Made by a program: the position numbers and the translations under genes | Source of the DNA: BOG-908 sp963751795 | GTDB taxonomy: Bacteria; Pseudomonadota; Alphaproteobacteria; Acetobacterales; Acetobacteraceae | DNA: 64,000 nt | Direction: 5' to 3' | Assembly: GCA_963751795.1 (NCBI GenBank) | Contig: CAVVVI010000002.1 | Coordinates: 806,001 to 870,000 of the forward strand | Notes under the pieces: generated by a model | What the model was told of the DNA's origin: nothing | Database searches by the model: none | Seen by the model: only the letters and a program-made list of their open reading frames with translations | Part shown: positions 8,234-17,452 of the stretch, in pieces | Position numbering within the stretch: the first letter of the stretch is position 1 | Layout: each line of letters begins with the position of its first letter

Positions 8234-9352
8234 TTGCCCGCCTTGATCGTCCTGGCCGGCCTCTCGCTCGCTGTCTGGCTGTATCTGCTGATCGGCCACG
8301 GCCAGTTCTGGCAGTTGGGCCCCATCCTGCTGCCGCTGCCCGCCACGCGCCCGATGCCACCGGTCACCGTCGTGGTGCCGGCGCGCAACGAGGCCGAGAG
8401 CATCGTGGCGTGCCTCACCAGCCTGCTGGCACAGGACTACGCCGGGCCACTGCGGCTGATCATGGTGGACGACCTGAGCAGCGACGGCACCGGCGCGCTG
8501 GCTGCCGGCATCGAGGACCCGCGCCTGACGGTGATCCGCGGCGCCGCCCACCCGCCGGGCTGGAGCGGCAAGTTGTGGGCGCTGCACCAGGGCCTGCAGG
8601 CGGCTGACCCGGCCGAGCTGCTGCTGCTCACCGATGCCGACATAACCCACGCGCCGTTGCATCTGGCCACGCTGGTCAGCCAGCTCGTCTCGTATCGGCT
8701 GGACATGGCCTCCGAGATGGTCGCGCTCCATTGCCAGAATGCGGCCGAGCGGGCGCTGGTGCCGCCCTTCGTGTTCTTCTTCCAGCTGCTCTACCCGTTC
8801 GCCTGGGTGAACGATCCTGGCCATCGGGCGGCTGCTGCGGCTGGCGGCACCGTGCTGATCCGCGCCGAAGCGCTCGCCCGCATCGGCGGCCTGGAAGCGA
8901 TGCGCGGCGCGCTGATCGACGACGTGACGCTGGCGCGGCGCGTCAAGCAGGGCGGGCGCATCTGGCTGGGGCATACGCGGCTGGCGACCAGCCTGCGCCC
9001 CTATCGCGGCGTGGGCGATTTATGGCGCATGGTGGCGCGCTGCGCTTTCGTCCAGCTCGGCTACTCGCCCTGGCTGCTCGGCGGCACGGTGGCCGGCATG
9101 GTGCTGGTTTGGCTGATGCCGCCGCTGGCCGCGCTGTTCGGCCACGGCACGGTGCGCGCCATGGGCCTGGTTGCCTGGGTGCTGATGATCTTGTGCTACC
9201 TGCCCACGCTGCGCCGCTTCGGCCTCGCCTTCGCCTGGGCGGCCTGCCTGCCGCTGGCCGGGGTGTTCTACACCGCCGCCACGCTGGGCTCGGCCGCGGA
9301 TCACTACCGGGGGCGCGGCACCATCTGGAAGCAGAGGGCGTATCACGGATGA
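8234..9352 (+). CDS. hpnB: Hopene-associated glycosyltransferase HpnB
   Basis: GT2-family membrane glycosyltransferase (372 aa). An N-terminal hydrophobic segment (LIVLAGLSLAVWLYLLI) precedes the GT-A domain, with VVVPARNEAESI, VDDLSSDGT and the metal-site LLTDADITHAP; IDDVTLARRVKQGGRIWLG carries the later acidic motif. Three to four hydrophobic segments close the protein. Family name comes from its position in hopanoid operons; the acceptor is not established. The start is a TTG at 8234 with a poor ribosome binding site, so it could be a few codons off. Its stop overlaps the hpnC ATG. Confidence 0.88.
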   Translation: MPALIVLAGLSLAVWLYLLIGHGQFWQLGPILLPLPATRPMPPVTVVVPARNEAESIVACLTSLLAQDYAGPLRLIMVDDLSSDGTGALAAGIEDPRLTVIRGAAHPPGWSGKLWALHQGLQAADPAELLLLTDADITHAPLHLATLVSQLVSYRLDMASEMVALHCQNAAERALVPPFVFFFQLLYPFAWVNDPGHRAAAAAGGTVLIRAEALARIGGLEAMRGALIDDVTLARRVKQGGRIWLGHTRLATSLRPYRGVGDLWRMVARCAFVQLGYSPWLLGGTVAGMVLVWLMPPLAALFGHGTVRAMGLVAWVLMILCYLPTLRRFGLAFAWAACLPLAGVFYTAATLGSAADHYRGRGTIWKQRAYHG

Positions 9353-10200
9353 GCGGAGCGGCCGAGAACGTGGAAGCGTGGTCCGGCAAGGATCGCGGCC
9401 AGGAGAATTTCCCGGTCGGCTCGTTGCTGGTGCGCCCCGCTTTGCGCCCGCACGTGCACGCCTTCTACGCCTTCGCCCGCAACGCCGACGACATCGCCGA
9501 TAGCCCCACGCTCACCGCCCCCGACAAATTGCGCCGGCTGGATGTGATGGAAGCCGTGCTGACCGGCCGCGCGCAGGCCGGCTCGCCGGCTGCTGCCGGC
9601 CTGCGGCGCAGCCTGGCCGAAACCGGCGTCACCGACGCCCACGCGCGCGACCTGCTCCGCGCCTTCCGCCAGGATGCCACCAAGACGCGCTACGCCGACT
9701 GGGCGGAACTACTCGACTATTGCCGCTACTCCGCCATGCCGGTGGGCCGCCACGTGCTCGCTTTGCACGGCGAAGGCGCCGACTGCGTCGGGCCGTCGGA
9801 CGCGCTGAGCAGCGCGCTGCAGGTGCTCAACCATCTGCAGGACATGGCGCGCGACCTGGCGGGGCTGGACCGATGCTATTTGCCGCAGGACTGGCTGGTC
9901 GAGGCGGGCGCCGGCATGGCCGATCTGCAGGCGGCGGCGCAAAGCCCGGGGCTGCGCGCGGTGATCGACAAGCTGCTCCGCGAATGCGACGTGCTGCAGG
10001 CCGAGGCTGCCCTGCTGCCCAGGCGGGTGCGCGACGCGCGGCTGCGGCTGGAGACGGCGGTGATCGTGGGCCTGTCGCGCCGCTTGGCCGCCCGCCTGCG
10101 CGCCGCCGACCCGATCGCCGGGCGCGTGGCCCTGACGCGCACGGACGTGGGCGCCAGCCTGGCCGCCGCCACCGCGCATCTCTGGCGGCGCACGGCATGA
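9349..10200 (+). CDS. hpnC: Squalene synthase HpnC (hydroxysqualene synthase)
   Basis: All-alpha prenyl synthase (283 aa). In the HpnCDE route HpnD makes presqualene diphosphate, HpnC converts it to hydroxysqualene and HpnE reduces that to squalene. The two aspartate-rich Mg-diphosphate motifs are present: NADDIAD (Asp47-Asp51) and LQDMARDL (Asp165, Asp169). The ATG overlaps the hpnB stop (ATGA), and its own stop overlaps hpnD, so hpnB-C-D form a tightly coupled unit. Confidence 0.93.
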   Translation: MSGAAENVEAWSGKDRGQENFPVGSLLVRPALRPHVHAFYAFARNADDIADSPTLTAPDKLRRLDVMEAVLTGRAQAGSPAAAGLRRSLAETGVTDAHARDLLRAFRQDATKTRYADWAELLDYCRYSAMPVGRHVLALHGEGADCVGPSDALSSALQVLNHLQDMARDLAGLDRCYLPQDWLVEAGAGMADLQAAAQSPGLRAVIDKLLRECDVLQAEAALLPRRVRDARLRLETAVIVGLSRRLAARLRAADPIAGRVALTRTDVGASLAAATAHLWRRTA

Positions 10201-11084
10201 GCCGGCCGCTCGGCGCCACCCAGGCCGATCTGGCGGCGGTTACCGCCGTGGTGCGCGCTTCGGGCACCAGCTTTTACCGCGGCATGGCCATCCTGCCGCC
10301 CGATCGGCGCACGGCGATGTATGCCGTCTATGCGTTTTGCCGCCTGGTGGACGACATCGCCGACGAGCCGGCGCCGCCCGAGCAAAAGCGCAGCCAGCTC
10401 GATGCGTGGCGGGCGCGGATCGGGCGCGTGGTGGCAGGCCAGGCTGCGGGGCCGCTGGAGATCGGCGGCGAGGGCGCCGATGGCGCGGTGGCCCGCGTGC
10501 TGGCCCGTGCCACGCGCGCTTACGGGCTGCGCCAGGCCGATTTCCTGGCCGTGATCGACGGCATGCAGATGGATGCCGAGACGGTGATCGTGGCACCCGC
10601 CTTCGACGCGCTGGATCTGTATTGCGACCGTGTGGCCTCGGCCGTCGGCCGGCTTTCGGTACGCTGCTTCGGCGACAGCTCGCTGGCAGCCGACGACGTG
10701 GCGCACCATCTGGGCCGGGCGCTGCAGCTGACCAATATCCTGCGCGACCTGAGCGAGGATGCCTGGCGTGGCCGGCTGTATCTGCCGCGCGAGTGGCTGG
10801 CGCTGGAAGGCGTGCCGCCTGAACCGGCCGCCGCCCTGGCCAGCCCGAACCTGCCCGCCGTGTGCCTGCGCGCGGCCCGGGTGGCGCATGGCCATTTCCG
10901 CGACGCGCGCGCCGCCATGGCACGCTGCGACCATCGGGCGATGAAGCCGGCGCGCCTGATGGCCGCCACCTACGGCGCCGTGCTGGCACGGCTGGAACGC
11001 CGCGGCTGGCACCGGCCCGAACAGGCCGTCTCGGTGCCGCGCTGGGAAAAAATGCTGATCGCCCTGCGGTTCGCGCTGCATTGA
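10197..11084 (+). CDS. hpnD: Presqualene diphosphate synthase HpnD
   Basis: Prenyl synthase (295 aa) that condenses two farnesyl diphosphates to presqualene diphosphate. Visible motifs: FYRGMAILP, AFCRLVDDIADEP (Asp52-Asp56), YCDRVASAVGRLSV, and the second acidic motif LTNILRDLSEDAWRGRLYLP. The ATG overlaps the hpnC stop (ATGA). A 127-bp gap with no gene separates it from hpnE. Confidence 0.93.
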   Translation: MSRPLGATQADLAAVTAVVRASGTSFYRGMAILPPDRRTAMYAVYAFCRLVDDIADEPAPPEQKRSQLDAWRARIGRVVAGQAAGPLEIGGEGADGAVARVLARATRAYGLRQADFLAVIDGMQMDAETVIVAPAFDALDLYCDRVASAVGRLSVRCFGDSSLAADDVAHHLGRALQLTNILRDLSEDAWRGRLYLPREWLALEGVPPEPAAALASPNLPAVCLRAARVAHGHFRDARAAMARCDHRAMKPARLMAATYGAVLARLERRGWHRPEQAVSVPRWEKMLIALRFALH

Positions 11085-11211
11085 GCAGGCCGCCCCGTAA
11101 TCCTGCGCCTGCCATCGCCGAAGTGTATTGGCGCGCCCCCCGCAAGGCGCATCTCTGCGTTCTCCCGGCAGCCGGGCAGGCGGCCCGTCATCTGCTTTGG
11201 AGAGTTCCCGT

Positions 11212-12459
11212 TTGAGCGTCACGCACATCATCGGCGGCGGGCTAGCCGGCCTGGCCGCTGCCCTGGCCCTGACCGAGGCCGGGCAGCGCGTGGTCGTCTA
11301 CGAAGCGGGGCCGAATTGCGGCGGGCGCTGCCGCTCGTATTTCGATCGTGAGCTCGGCTGCCGCATCGATAACGGCAACCACCTGCTGCTCTCGGGCAAC
11401 AGGGCAGCCATGCGCTACCTGGACATGGTCGGCGCGCGGGCCACGCTGGCCGGCCCGTCCGAGCCGGTTTTCCCGTTCATGGACGTGCGCAGCGGCGCGC
11501 GCTGGACGCTGCGGCCCAATGCCGGCCGGCTGCCCTGGTGGGTGCTGGCCGCCGACCGGGGCGTGCCCGGCGCCAGCCTGCGCGACTATGCGGGATTGCT
11601 GCGGCTGCGCAGCGCCGGGCCGGCAGCCACCGTCGGCGGCACGCTGCCGCGCAACGCGCTCTACGAACGGCTGATCGAGCCGCTCGCCGTCTCCGTCCTC
11701 AACACGCCGGCCGACGCGGGCAGCGCGCGGCTGTTCTGGGCCGTCATTGCCGAGACGCTGGCGCGTGGCGGCGCGCAATGCGTGCCGTGCTGGCCGCGCG
11801 ACGGGCTGTCGGAAAGCTTCATCGATCCGGCGGTGGCCCATCTTGGCGCCCATGGCGGCACGGTGCGCACCGGCCATCGCATCGGCGCGCTGGTGCAGGA
11901 GGCGGGGCGCGTGGCCACGCTGGCGGGCCCGTCCGGCGCCGTGGCGGTGGGCGCCGACGATCACGTGGTGCTGGCGGCACCCGCCGCGGTGGCGGCAGGG
12001 CTGCTGCCCGGCCTCAGCGTGCCCGACGCCCACGAGGCCATCCTGAACCTGCATTTCAGGATCGACGCCGACCCCGGCGAGGCCGGCTTCATGGCGCTGG
12101 TCGGCGGCCGGGCGGAGTGGGTGTTCGTCAAGCCTGGCGTGGTCTCGGTGACCATCTCGGCGGCCAACCGGCTGCTCGACATGGATGGCGACGCGCTGGT
12201 GGCGGCAATCTGGCCGGAGGTGAGCGCCGCCTTCGGGATCGTGGCAGAGATGCCACCGTGGCGGCTGATCCGGGAGAAACGCGCCACCTTCGCTGCAACT
12301 CCGGAGCAACACAGGCGTCGCCCCCAGAACACAACACCCTTGCCGAATCTCGTGCTGGCGGGCGATTGGACGGATACCGGGTTGCCCGCAACCATTGAAG
12401 GTGCGATCAGGTCGGGTTTCGCTGCAGCGCAGCATGTGACACGCAGGCGGGCCGCTTAG
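11212..12459 (+). CDS. hpnE: Hydroxysqualene dehydroxylase HpnE
   Basis: FAD-dependent amine oxidase-like enzyme (415 aa) that reduces hydroxysqualene to squalene, the last step before cyclisation. The N-terminal dinucleotide fold IIGGGLAGLAAALALTEAG is followed by VVYEAGPNCGGRCRS; near the C-terminus LVLAGDWTDTGLPATIEGA is the conserved FAD-contacting segment. TTG 11212 is chosen as start because a GGAGAG box lies 7 nt upstream and the dinucleotide-binding strand begins right after it. shc follows after 25 bp. Confidence 0.9.
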   Translation: MSVTHIIGGGLAGLAAALALTEAGQRVVVYEAGPNCGGRCRSYFDRELGCRIDNGNHLLLSGNRAAMRYLDMVGARATLAGPSEPVFPFMDVRSGARWTLRPNAGRLPWWVLAADRGVPGASLRDYAGLLRLRSAGPAATVGGTLPRNALYERLIEPLAVSVLNTPADAGSARLFWAVIAETLARGGAQCVPCWPRDGLSESFIDPAVAHLGAHGGTVRTGHRIGALVQEAGRVATLAGPSGAVAVGADDHVVLAAPAAVAAGLLPGLSVPDAHEAILNLHFRIDADPGEAGFMALVGGRAEWVFVKPGVVSVTISAANRLLDMDGDALVAAIWPEVSAAFGIVAEMPPWRLIREKRATFAATPEQHRRRPQNTTPLPNLVLAGDWTDTGLPATIEGAIRSGFAAAQHVTRRRAA

Positions 12460-12484
12460 GCGCGCCGTATCAACCAGAACGAGT

Positions 12485-14461
12485 ATGCAAAGCCAGACCC
12501 TGAGCCAACCGCCAACCGACCAGCCGGCCCCGCTGCCGTTCGCCGCTTTGCAATCCTGCATCGAGAGCGCGGCCGAGGCTCTGTGCCGTCGGCAGAACGC
12601 GGACGGGCACTGGCGTTTCGAGCTGGAGGCGGATGCCACCATCCCGGCCGAATACATTCTGCTCGAGCATTATCTCGATCGCATCGATACCGGGCTGCAG
12701 GCGCGCATCGGCGTCTATCTGCTGGAAATCCAGGGCGCGCATGGCGGCTGGCCGCTGTTCCACGGCGGCGCGTTCGACCTGTCGGCGAGCGTAAAGGCTT
12801 ATTTCGCGCTGAAATGCCTGGGCCACAGCCCGGAGGCGCCGCACATGGCGCGTGCCCGCGCGGCCATCCTGGCGGCTGGCGGTGCCGAGCGTACCAACGT
12901 GTTCACCCGCATCCAGCTGGCCCTGTTCGGCGAGGTGCCGTGGCGCGCGATCCCCACCATGCCGGTGGAAATCATGCTGCTGCCGGAGTGGTTTTTCTTC
13001 CACCTCTCGAAGATCTCCTATTGGTCGCGCACCGTGATCGTGCCGCTGCTGGTGCTGATGACGCTGCGGCCGCGCGCGGCCAACCCGCGCGGCGTGCACA
13101 TCGCCGAACTGTTCACCCGCCCGCCCGAGCAGATCCGCGACTACATCCGCGGGCCGTATCGCAGCTGGTGGGGCCACGCCTTCAAGGCGCTCGACCTCTG
13201 CCTTAAGCGCGGCGAGCGGTGGTTCCCGCGCGGCGCGCGCGCGCGCGCGGTGGCGCAGGCGGTGGCGTTCGTGACCGAGCGGCTGAACGGCGAGGACGGG
13301 CTGGGCGCCATCTACCCGGCCATGGCCAACAGCGTGATGATGTTCGCGGCCCTGGGTTACGCGCCCGGCCACCCGGATGCTGCGCTGGCCTGGCTTTCGG
13401 TACGCAAGCTGATCGTCGACGACGGAGAGCGCGCCTACGTGCAGCCCTGCGTCTCGCCGATCTGGGATACCGGGCTGGCCGGCGTGGCGATGGCCGAGGC
13501 CGCCTATGGCTGCGATCTGCCCGGCCAGACCAGGCGGCCGCCGGTGGAAGCGGCCAGCGACTGGCTGGTCTCGCGCCAGATCCTCGACGTGAAGGGCGAC
13601 TGGGCGGTCCGCCGGCCGGACGTGGCGCCGGGCGGCTGGGCATTCCAATACGCCAACGACCATTATCCGGACGTGGACGACACGGCCCTGGTCGGCATGC
13701 TGCTGGCCCGCAACGGCGACCCGGCGCATGACGAGGCCATCGCCCGCGCCCGCGACTGGATCGTCGGCATGCAGAGCAGCGATGGCGGCTGGGGCGCCTT
13801 CGAGCCGGAGAACACCCACTCCTACCTCAACCACATCCCGTTCGCCGACCACGGCGCGCTGCTGGACCCGCCCACCGCCGACGTGACCGGCCGCTGCGTG
13901 GGCTTCCTGGCGCAGATCGGCATGGCCAGCGACCACCCGGTGATGGCGCGCGCGGTCGCCTATCTGCGGCGCGAGCAGGAGGCTGACGGCAGCTGGTTCG
14001 GCCGCTGGGGCACCAACTACATCTACGGCACCTGGTCGGTGATCAATGCGCTGAACGCCGCCGGCATCCCGCCCGGCGATCGGGCCATGGTGCGCGCCTG
14101 CGACTGGCTGGTGGGCGTGCAGCGCGAGGATGGCGGCTGGGGCGAGGACGAGGAGAGCTACGCCCACGCGCCGCCCGGTCGCTACACCGAAAGCACGCCC
14201 TCGCAGACTGCCTGGGCGGTGCTGGCGCTGATGGGCGCCGGGCGCACCGACCACCCGGCCGTCGCGCGCGGCATTGCCTGGCTGGCCGCCACCCAGAAGG
14301 CCGATGGCGAGTGGGACGAGGCACCCTACACGGCCGTGGGTTTTCCGCGCGTGTTCTACCTGAAATACCACGGCTACCGGCTGTTCTTCCCGCTGCTCGC
14401 GCTGTCGCGCTACCGCAACCTGCAGCGCGGCAACCAGCGACGCGTCGATTGGGGCATCTAG
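12485..14461 (+). CDS. shc: Squalene-hopene cyclase
   Basis: Class II triterpene cyclase (658 aa, normal length), a monotopic membrane enzyme turning squalene into hopene and hopanol. The catalytic DxDD motif is intact in YPDVDDTAL (DVDD at residues 396-399). Several QW repeats are visible: QNADGHW, QSSDGGWGAF, QEADGSW, QREDGGWGED and QKADGEW. Other conserved stretches are WGTNYIYGTW and FPRVFYLKYHGY. It sits directly after the squalene-forming genes, so hpnC-D-E-shc gives a complete farnesyl diphosphate to hopene route. No frameshift or missing motif. Confidence 0.96.
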   Translation: MQSQTLSQPPTDQPAPLPFAALQSCIESAAEALCRRQNADGHWRFELEADATIPAEYILLEHYLDRIDTGLQARIGVYLLEIQGAHGGWPLFHGGAFDLSASVKAYFALKCLGHSPEAPHMARARAAILAAGGAERTNVFTRIQLALFGEVPWRAIPTMPVEIMLLPEWFFFHLSKISYWSRTVIVPLLVLMTLRPRAANPRGVHIAELFTRPPEQIRDYIRGPYRSWWGHAFKALDLCLKRGERWFPRGARARAVAQAVAFVTERLNGEDGLGAIYPAMANSVMMFAALGYAPGHPDAALAWLSVRKLIVDDGERAYVQPCVSPIWDTGLAGVAMAEAAYGCDLPGQTRRPPVEAASDWLVSRQILDVKGDWAVRRPDVAPGGWAFQYANDHYPDVDDTALVGMLLARNGDPAHDEAIARARDWIVGMQSSDGGWGAFEPENTHSYLNHIPFADHGALLDPPTADVTGRCVGFLAQIGMASDHPVMARAVAYLRREQEADGSWFGRWGTNYIYGTWSVINALNAAGIPPGDRAMVRACDWLVGVQREDGGWGEDEESYAHAPPGRYTESTPSQTAWAVLALMGAGRTDHPAVARGIAWLAATQKADGEWDEAPYTAVGFPRVFYLKYHGYRLFFPLLALSRYRNLQRGNQRRVDWGI

Positions 14462-14489
14462 CCGCCCCCGGCCGGCACGCGCCCCTGCC

Positions 14490-15167
14490 GTGCTAGCCTT
14501 CGTCGTCGGGCTCAAGGCCGAAGCGCGGCTGCTGCGGCCGCTCAGCCGCCGCGTATTCGTAGGCGGCGGCACCGCCCGTGGTGCCGCCAACGCTTCGCAG
14601 CGCGCCTTGGCCGCCGGCGCCACGTCCCTGGTCAGCTTCGGCCTGGCGGGCGGGCTGGCGCCGCATCTGGCGCCCGGCGCGCTCGTCGTGCCCGCTAACG
14701 TCATGCTGGCCGGCCGGCAATACCCGACCGACACCGCGCTGTCCGAAGCCCTGGGCGGGGTGGCCGGCGGCACGCTGCTGGCGGCCGAGGCGGTGATCGC
14801 TTCGGTTGCCGGCAAGGCGGAGCGTTGGACCGGCACGGGCGCCGAGGCGGTAGATATGGAGAGCGGTGCGGTGGCCAAGGCCGCGCGCGAGGCCGGCGTA
14901 CCGTTCGCCGTGCTGCGCGCCGTGTGCGACCCGGCCGACCGCGCTCTGCCGCCGGCCGCCGTCAGCGCGCTGAACCGCAGCGGCGGCATCGGCCTGCTGC
15001 GGCTCGCCACCTCGCTGCTGCTGCGGCCGGGGCAGATCGGCGACCTCCTGGCCTTGTCCGGCGACGCCAAGCTGGCCCGCCGCGCGCTGCAGCAGCGGGT
15101 GCGCGAATTGCGCGAGAGCGGCCGGCTGGAACCGTGGAACCGGCAGGAAGCCGCGCGCAGTTTCTGA
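14490..15167 (+). CDS. hpnG: Hopanoid-associated phosphorylase/nucleosidase HpnG
   Basis: Nucleosidase/phosphorylase-fold protein (225 aa). HpnG removes adenine from adenosylhopane to give ribosyl- or phosphoribosylhopane, the first step after HpnH. Motifs: FGLAGGLAPHLAPGALVVP and the substrate-site VDMESGAVAKAA typical of the purine phosphorylase/MTA nucleosidase superfamily. GTG 14490 start, 28 bp after shc. The radical SAM protein HpnH that makes its substrate is not in this window, although it is often adjacent. Confidence 0.85.
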   Translation: MLAFVVGLKAEARLLRPLSRRVFVGGGTARGAANASQRALAAGATSLVSFGLAGGLAPHLAPGALVVPANVMLAGRQYPTDTALSEALGGVAGGTLLAAEAVIASVAGKAERWTGTGAEAVDMESGAVAKAAREAGVPFAVLRAVCDPADRALPPAAVSALNRSGGIGLLRLATSLLLRPGQIGDLLALSGDAKLARRALQQRVRELRESGRLEPWNRQEAARSF

Positions 15168-15218
15168 GACGGGCCGGGCCGCCTTGCCAGCTTCCCGGGT
15201 GCTTGGCATCCAGGGCGC

Positions 15219-16055
15219 ATGACCTCCACCGCAGCCTTACGCGACACCATCGAGCGGCTCTGGCAGCAGCGCCAGGCCCTGAGTTCCCGCAGCTTCGCCG
15301 ATGCCTACGAGCCCGTGGCCGAGGCGCTTGGCGGGCTGGATTCCGGCCAGCTCCGCGTGGCCGAGCCCGGGCCGGGCGGCTGGCACACCCATGCCTGGCT
15401 CAAGCAGGCCGTGCTGCTCTCGTTCCGCCTGACCGACAGCGTGCCGATGGCCGGCGGCGCTTACGACAAGGTGCGGCTGAAGACCGCCGATTGGGATGCC
15501 GGGCGCTTCGCCGAGGCGGGCTTCCGCGCGGTGCCCGGCTCCGTCATCCGCCACGGCGCCTATGTGGCACCCGGCGCCGTGCTGATGCCGTGCTTCGTCA
15601 ATGTGGGTGCGCGGGTGGGCGCCGGCACCATGATCGACAGCTGGTCCACGGTGGGCAGCTGCGCGCAGGTGGGGGCCAACTGCCACATCAGCGGCGGCGT
15701 AGGGCTGGGCGGCGTGCTGGAGCCGCTGCAGGCCAGCCCGGTGATCATCGAGGACGATTGCTTCATCGGCGCCCGCTCCGAGGTGGCCGAGGGGGTGATC
15801 GTGGAACGCGGCGCGGTGCTCGCCATGGGCGTGTTCCTCGGCGCCTCGACCAAGATCGTCGATCGCGCCACCGGCGAGATGTTTGTGGGCCGGGTGCCCG
15901 CCTACGCCGTGGTGGTGCCCGGCACGCTGCCCGGCCGCGCCCTGCCCGATGGCAGCCCCGGCCCCGGGCTCGCCTGCGCGGTGATCGTCAAGCGCGTGGA
16001 CGCGCAGACGCGGGCCAAGACGGCCGTCAACGATCTGCTCAGGGATTCCTCGTAG
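15219..16055 (+). CDS. dapD: Tetrahydrodipicolinate N-succinyltransferase
   Basis: Lysine/diaminopimelate pathway enzyme (278 aa) that succinylates 2,3,4,5-tetrahydrodipicolinate. The N-terminal helical domain leads into a left-handed parallel beta helix with hexapeptide repeats (VIRHGAYVAPGAVLMP, VGARVGAGTMIDSWSTVG, ISGGVGLGGVLEP, FIGARSEVAEGVIV). The family signature RLKTADWD-like element is present near residue 85. Start ATG 15219. It follows hpnG by 51 bp and occupies the place where hpnH often lies; a functional link to hopanoids is not implied. Confidence 0.95.
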   Translation: MTSTAALRDTIERLWQQRQALSSRSFADAYEPVAEALGGLDSGQLRVAEPGPGGWHTHAWLKQAVLLSFRLTDSVPMAGGAYDKVRLKTADWDAGRFAEAGFRAVPGSVIRHGAYVAPGAVLMPCFVNVGARVGAGTMIDSWSTVGSCAQVGANCHISGGVGLGGVLEPLQASPVIIEDDCFIGARSEVAEGVIVERGAVLAMGVFLGASTKIVDRATGEMFVGRVPAYAVVVPGTLPGRALPDGSPGPGLACAVIVKRVDAQTRAKTAVNDLLRDSS

Positions 16056-16144
16056 GACACACACCTCACGAAACCGTTTGCGGCTGCTGTTCCGGCCCTG
16101 ATTAAGCCTGTATAGCGCGGTTCGAGGGTCCTGGAGGGTTGGTT

Positions 16145-17452
16145 TTGCGCATTGCGATGATCGGCGGCGGCTACGTGGGCCTCGTCTCCGGCGCCTGTTT
16201 CGCCGAACTGGGCAACGAAGTGGCCATCGTCGAGGTGGACCCGGCCAAGCTCGCCAGCCTGCAGCAGGGCGGCATCCCGATCTACGAACCGGGCCTGCAG
16301 CCGCTGGTGGCCGACAACGTGCGTGCGGGGCGGCTGACCTTCGGCAACGACATCGCGGCCGCCGTGGCCGGTGTGGAGGCGGTGTTCATCGCCGTCGGTA
16401 CGCCCACGCGGCGCGGCGACGGCCATGCCGACCTCTCCTACGTGTTTGCCGCCGTCGAGCAGGTGGCGCGCGTGCTGACGGCGCCGACCGTGATCGTGAC
16501 GAAATCCACCGTGCCGGTGGGCACCGGGCGGCGGATCAAGGAAATCCTGGCCAGCGTGCGGCCGGACCTCGAGGTCGATGTCGCGTCCAACCCCGAATTC
16601 CTGCGTGAAGGCAGCGCCATTCCCGATTTCATGCGGCCCGACCGGGTGGTGATCGGCTGCGAGACGGACCGGGCGCGCGAGGTGCTGCGCCTGCTCTACC
16701 GGCCGCTCTATCTGATCGAGGCGCCGATCCTGTTCACCAACCTCGAGACGGCCGAGTTGGTGAAATATGCGGCCAATTCTTTCCTGGCCATGAAGGTGAC
16801 GTTCATCAACGAGATGGCCGACATCTGCGAGCGCGCCGGCGCCGACGTGCACGACGTGGCGCGCGGCATCGGGCTCGATGGCCGCATCGGCCGCAAATTC
16901 CTCCACCCCGGCCCGGGCTTCGGCGGCTCCTGCTTCCCCAAGGACACGCTGGCCATGGTCCGTATCGCGCAGGACCACGGCACGCCGTCGCGCCTGATCG
17001 AGGCGGTGGTGGCGGTCAACGAGGCGCGCAAGGCGGGCATGGCGGCGCGCGTGATTGCTGCGGCCGGCGGCTCGGTGCGCGGCAAGACGGTGGCGGTGTT
17101 CGGCCTCACCTTCAAGCCGGAGACCGACGACATGCGCGACGCGCCCAGCGTTCCGATCGTCGGCCGGCTGGCCGAGGACGGCGCGCTGATCCGCACTTTC
17201 GACCCGGCCGGCATGGAGCAGGCCAAGCCGATGCTGCCGGCATCGGTCACCTATTGCCAGAGCGCGCTGGAGGCGGCGCAGGGGGCCGATGTGCTGGTGG
17301 TGGCGACCGAGTGGAACGAGTTCCGCGCCATTCCCGCCGAACGCTTGCGCGAGGCCATGCGCGGTGACCTGATCGTGGACCTGCGCAACATGTACGAGAA
17401 GGCCAGCATGGTGGCCGCCGGCTTCCGCTACCACAGTATCGGCCGCCCGTGA
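16145..17452 (+). CDS. ugd: UDP-glucose 6-dehydrogenase
   Basis: NAD-dependent four-electron oxidation of UDP-glucose to UDP-glucuronate for surface polysaccharides (435 aa). The Rossmann motif IGGGYVGLVSGACFAELG opens the protein; SNPEFLREGSA, ELVKYAANSFLAMKVTFINE and the catalytic cysteine motif GFGGSCFPKD (Cys263) follow, then the C-terminal FGLTFKPETDDMRDAPS. TTG 16145 is chosen because GGAGGG ends 6 nt upstream; a TTG two codons earlier is too close to that box. Its stop overlaps the next ATG (TGATG), coupling it to the GH5-like gene. Confidence 0.95.
   Translation: MRIAMIGGGYVGLVSGACFAELGNEVAIVEVDPAKLASLQQGGIPIYEPGLQPLVADNVRAGRLTFGNDIAAAVAGVEAVFIAVGTPTRRGDGHADLSYVFAAVEQVARVLTAPTVIVTKSTVPVGTGRRIKEILASVRPDLEVDVASNPEFLREGSAIPDFMRPDRVVIGCETDRAREVLRLLYRPLYLIEAPILFTNLETAELVKYAANSFLAMKVTFINEMADICERAGADVHDVARGIGLDGRIGRKFLHPGPGFGGSCFPKDTLAMVRIAQDHGTPSRLIEAVVAVNEARKAGMAARVIAAAGGSVRGKTVAVFGLTFKPETDDMRDAPSVPIVGRLAEDGALIRTFDPAGMEQAKPMLPASVTYCQSALEAAQGADVLVVATEWNEFRAIPAERLREAMRGDLIVDLRNMYEKASMVAAGFRYHSIGRP

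Noticed and set aside
12470..15250. Minus-strand open frame of about 930 codons opposite shc and hpnG
   Set aside because: Antisense shadow of genes with intact DxDD and QW motifs.
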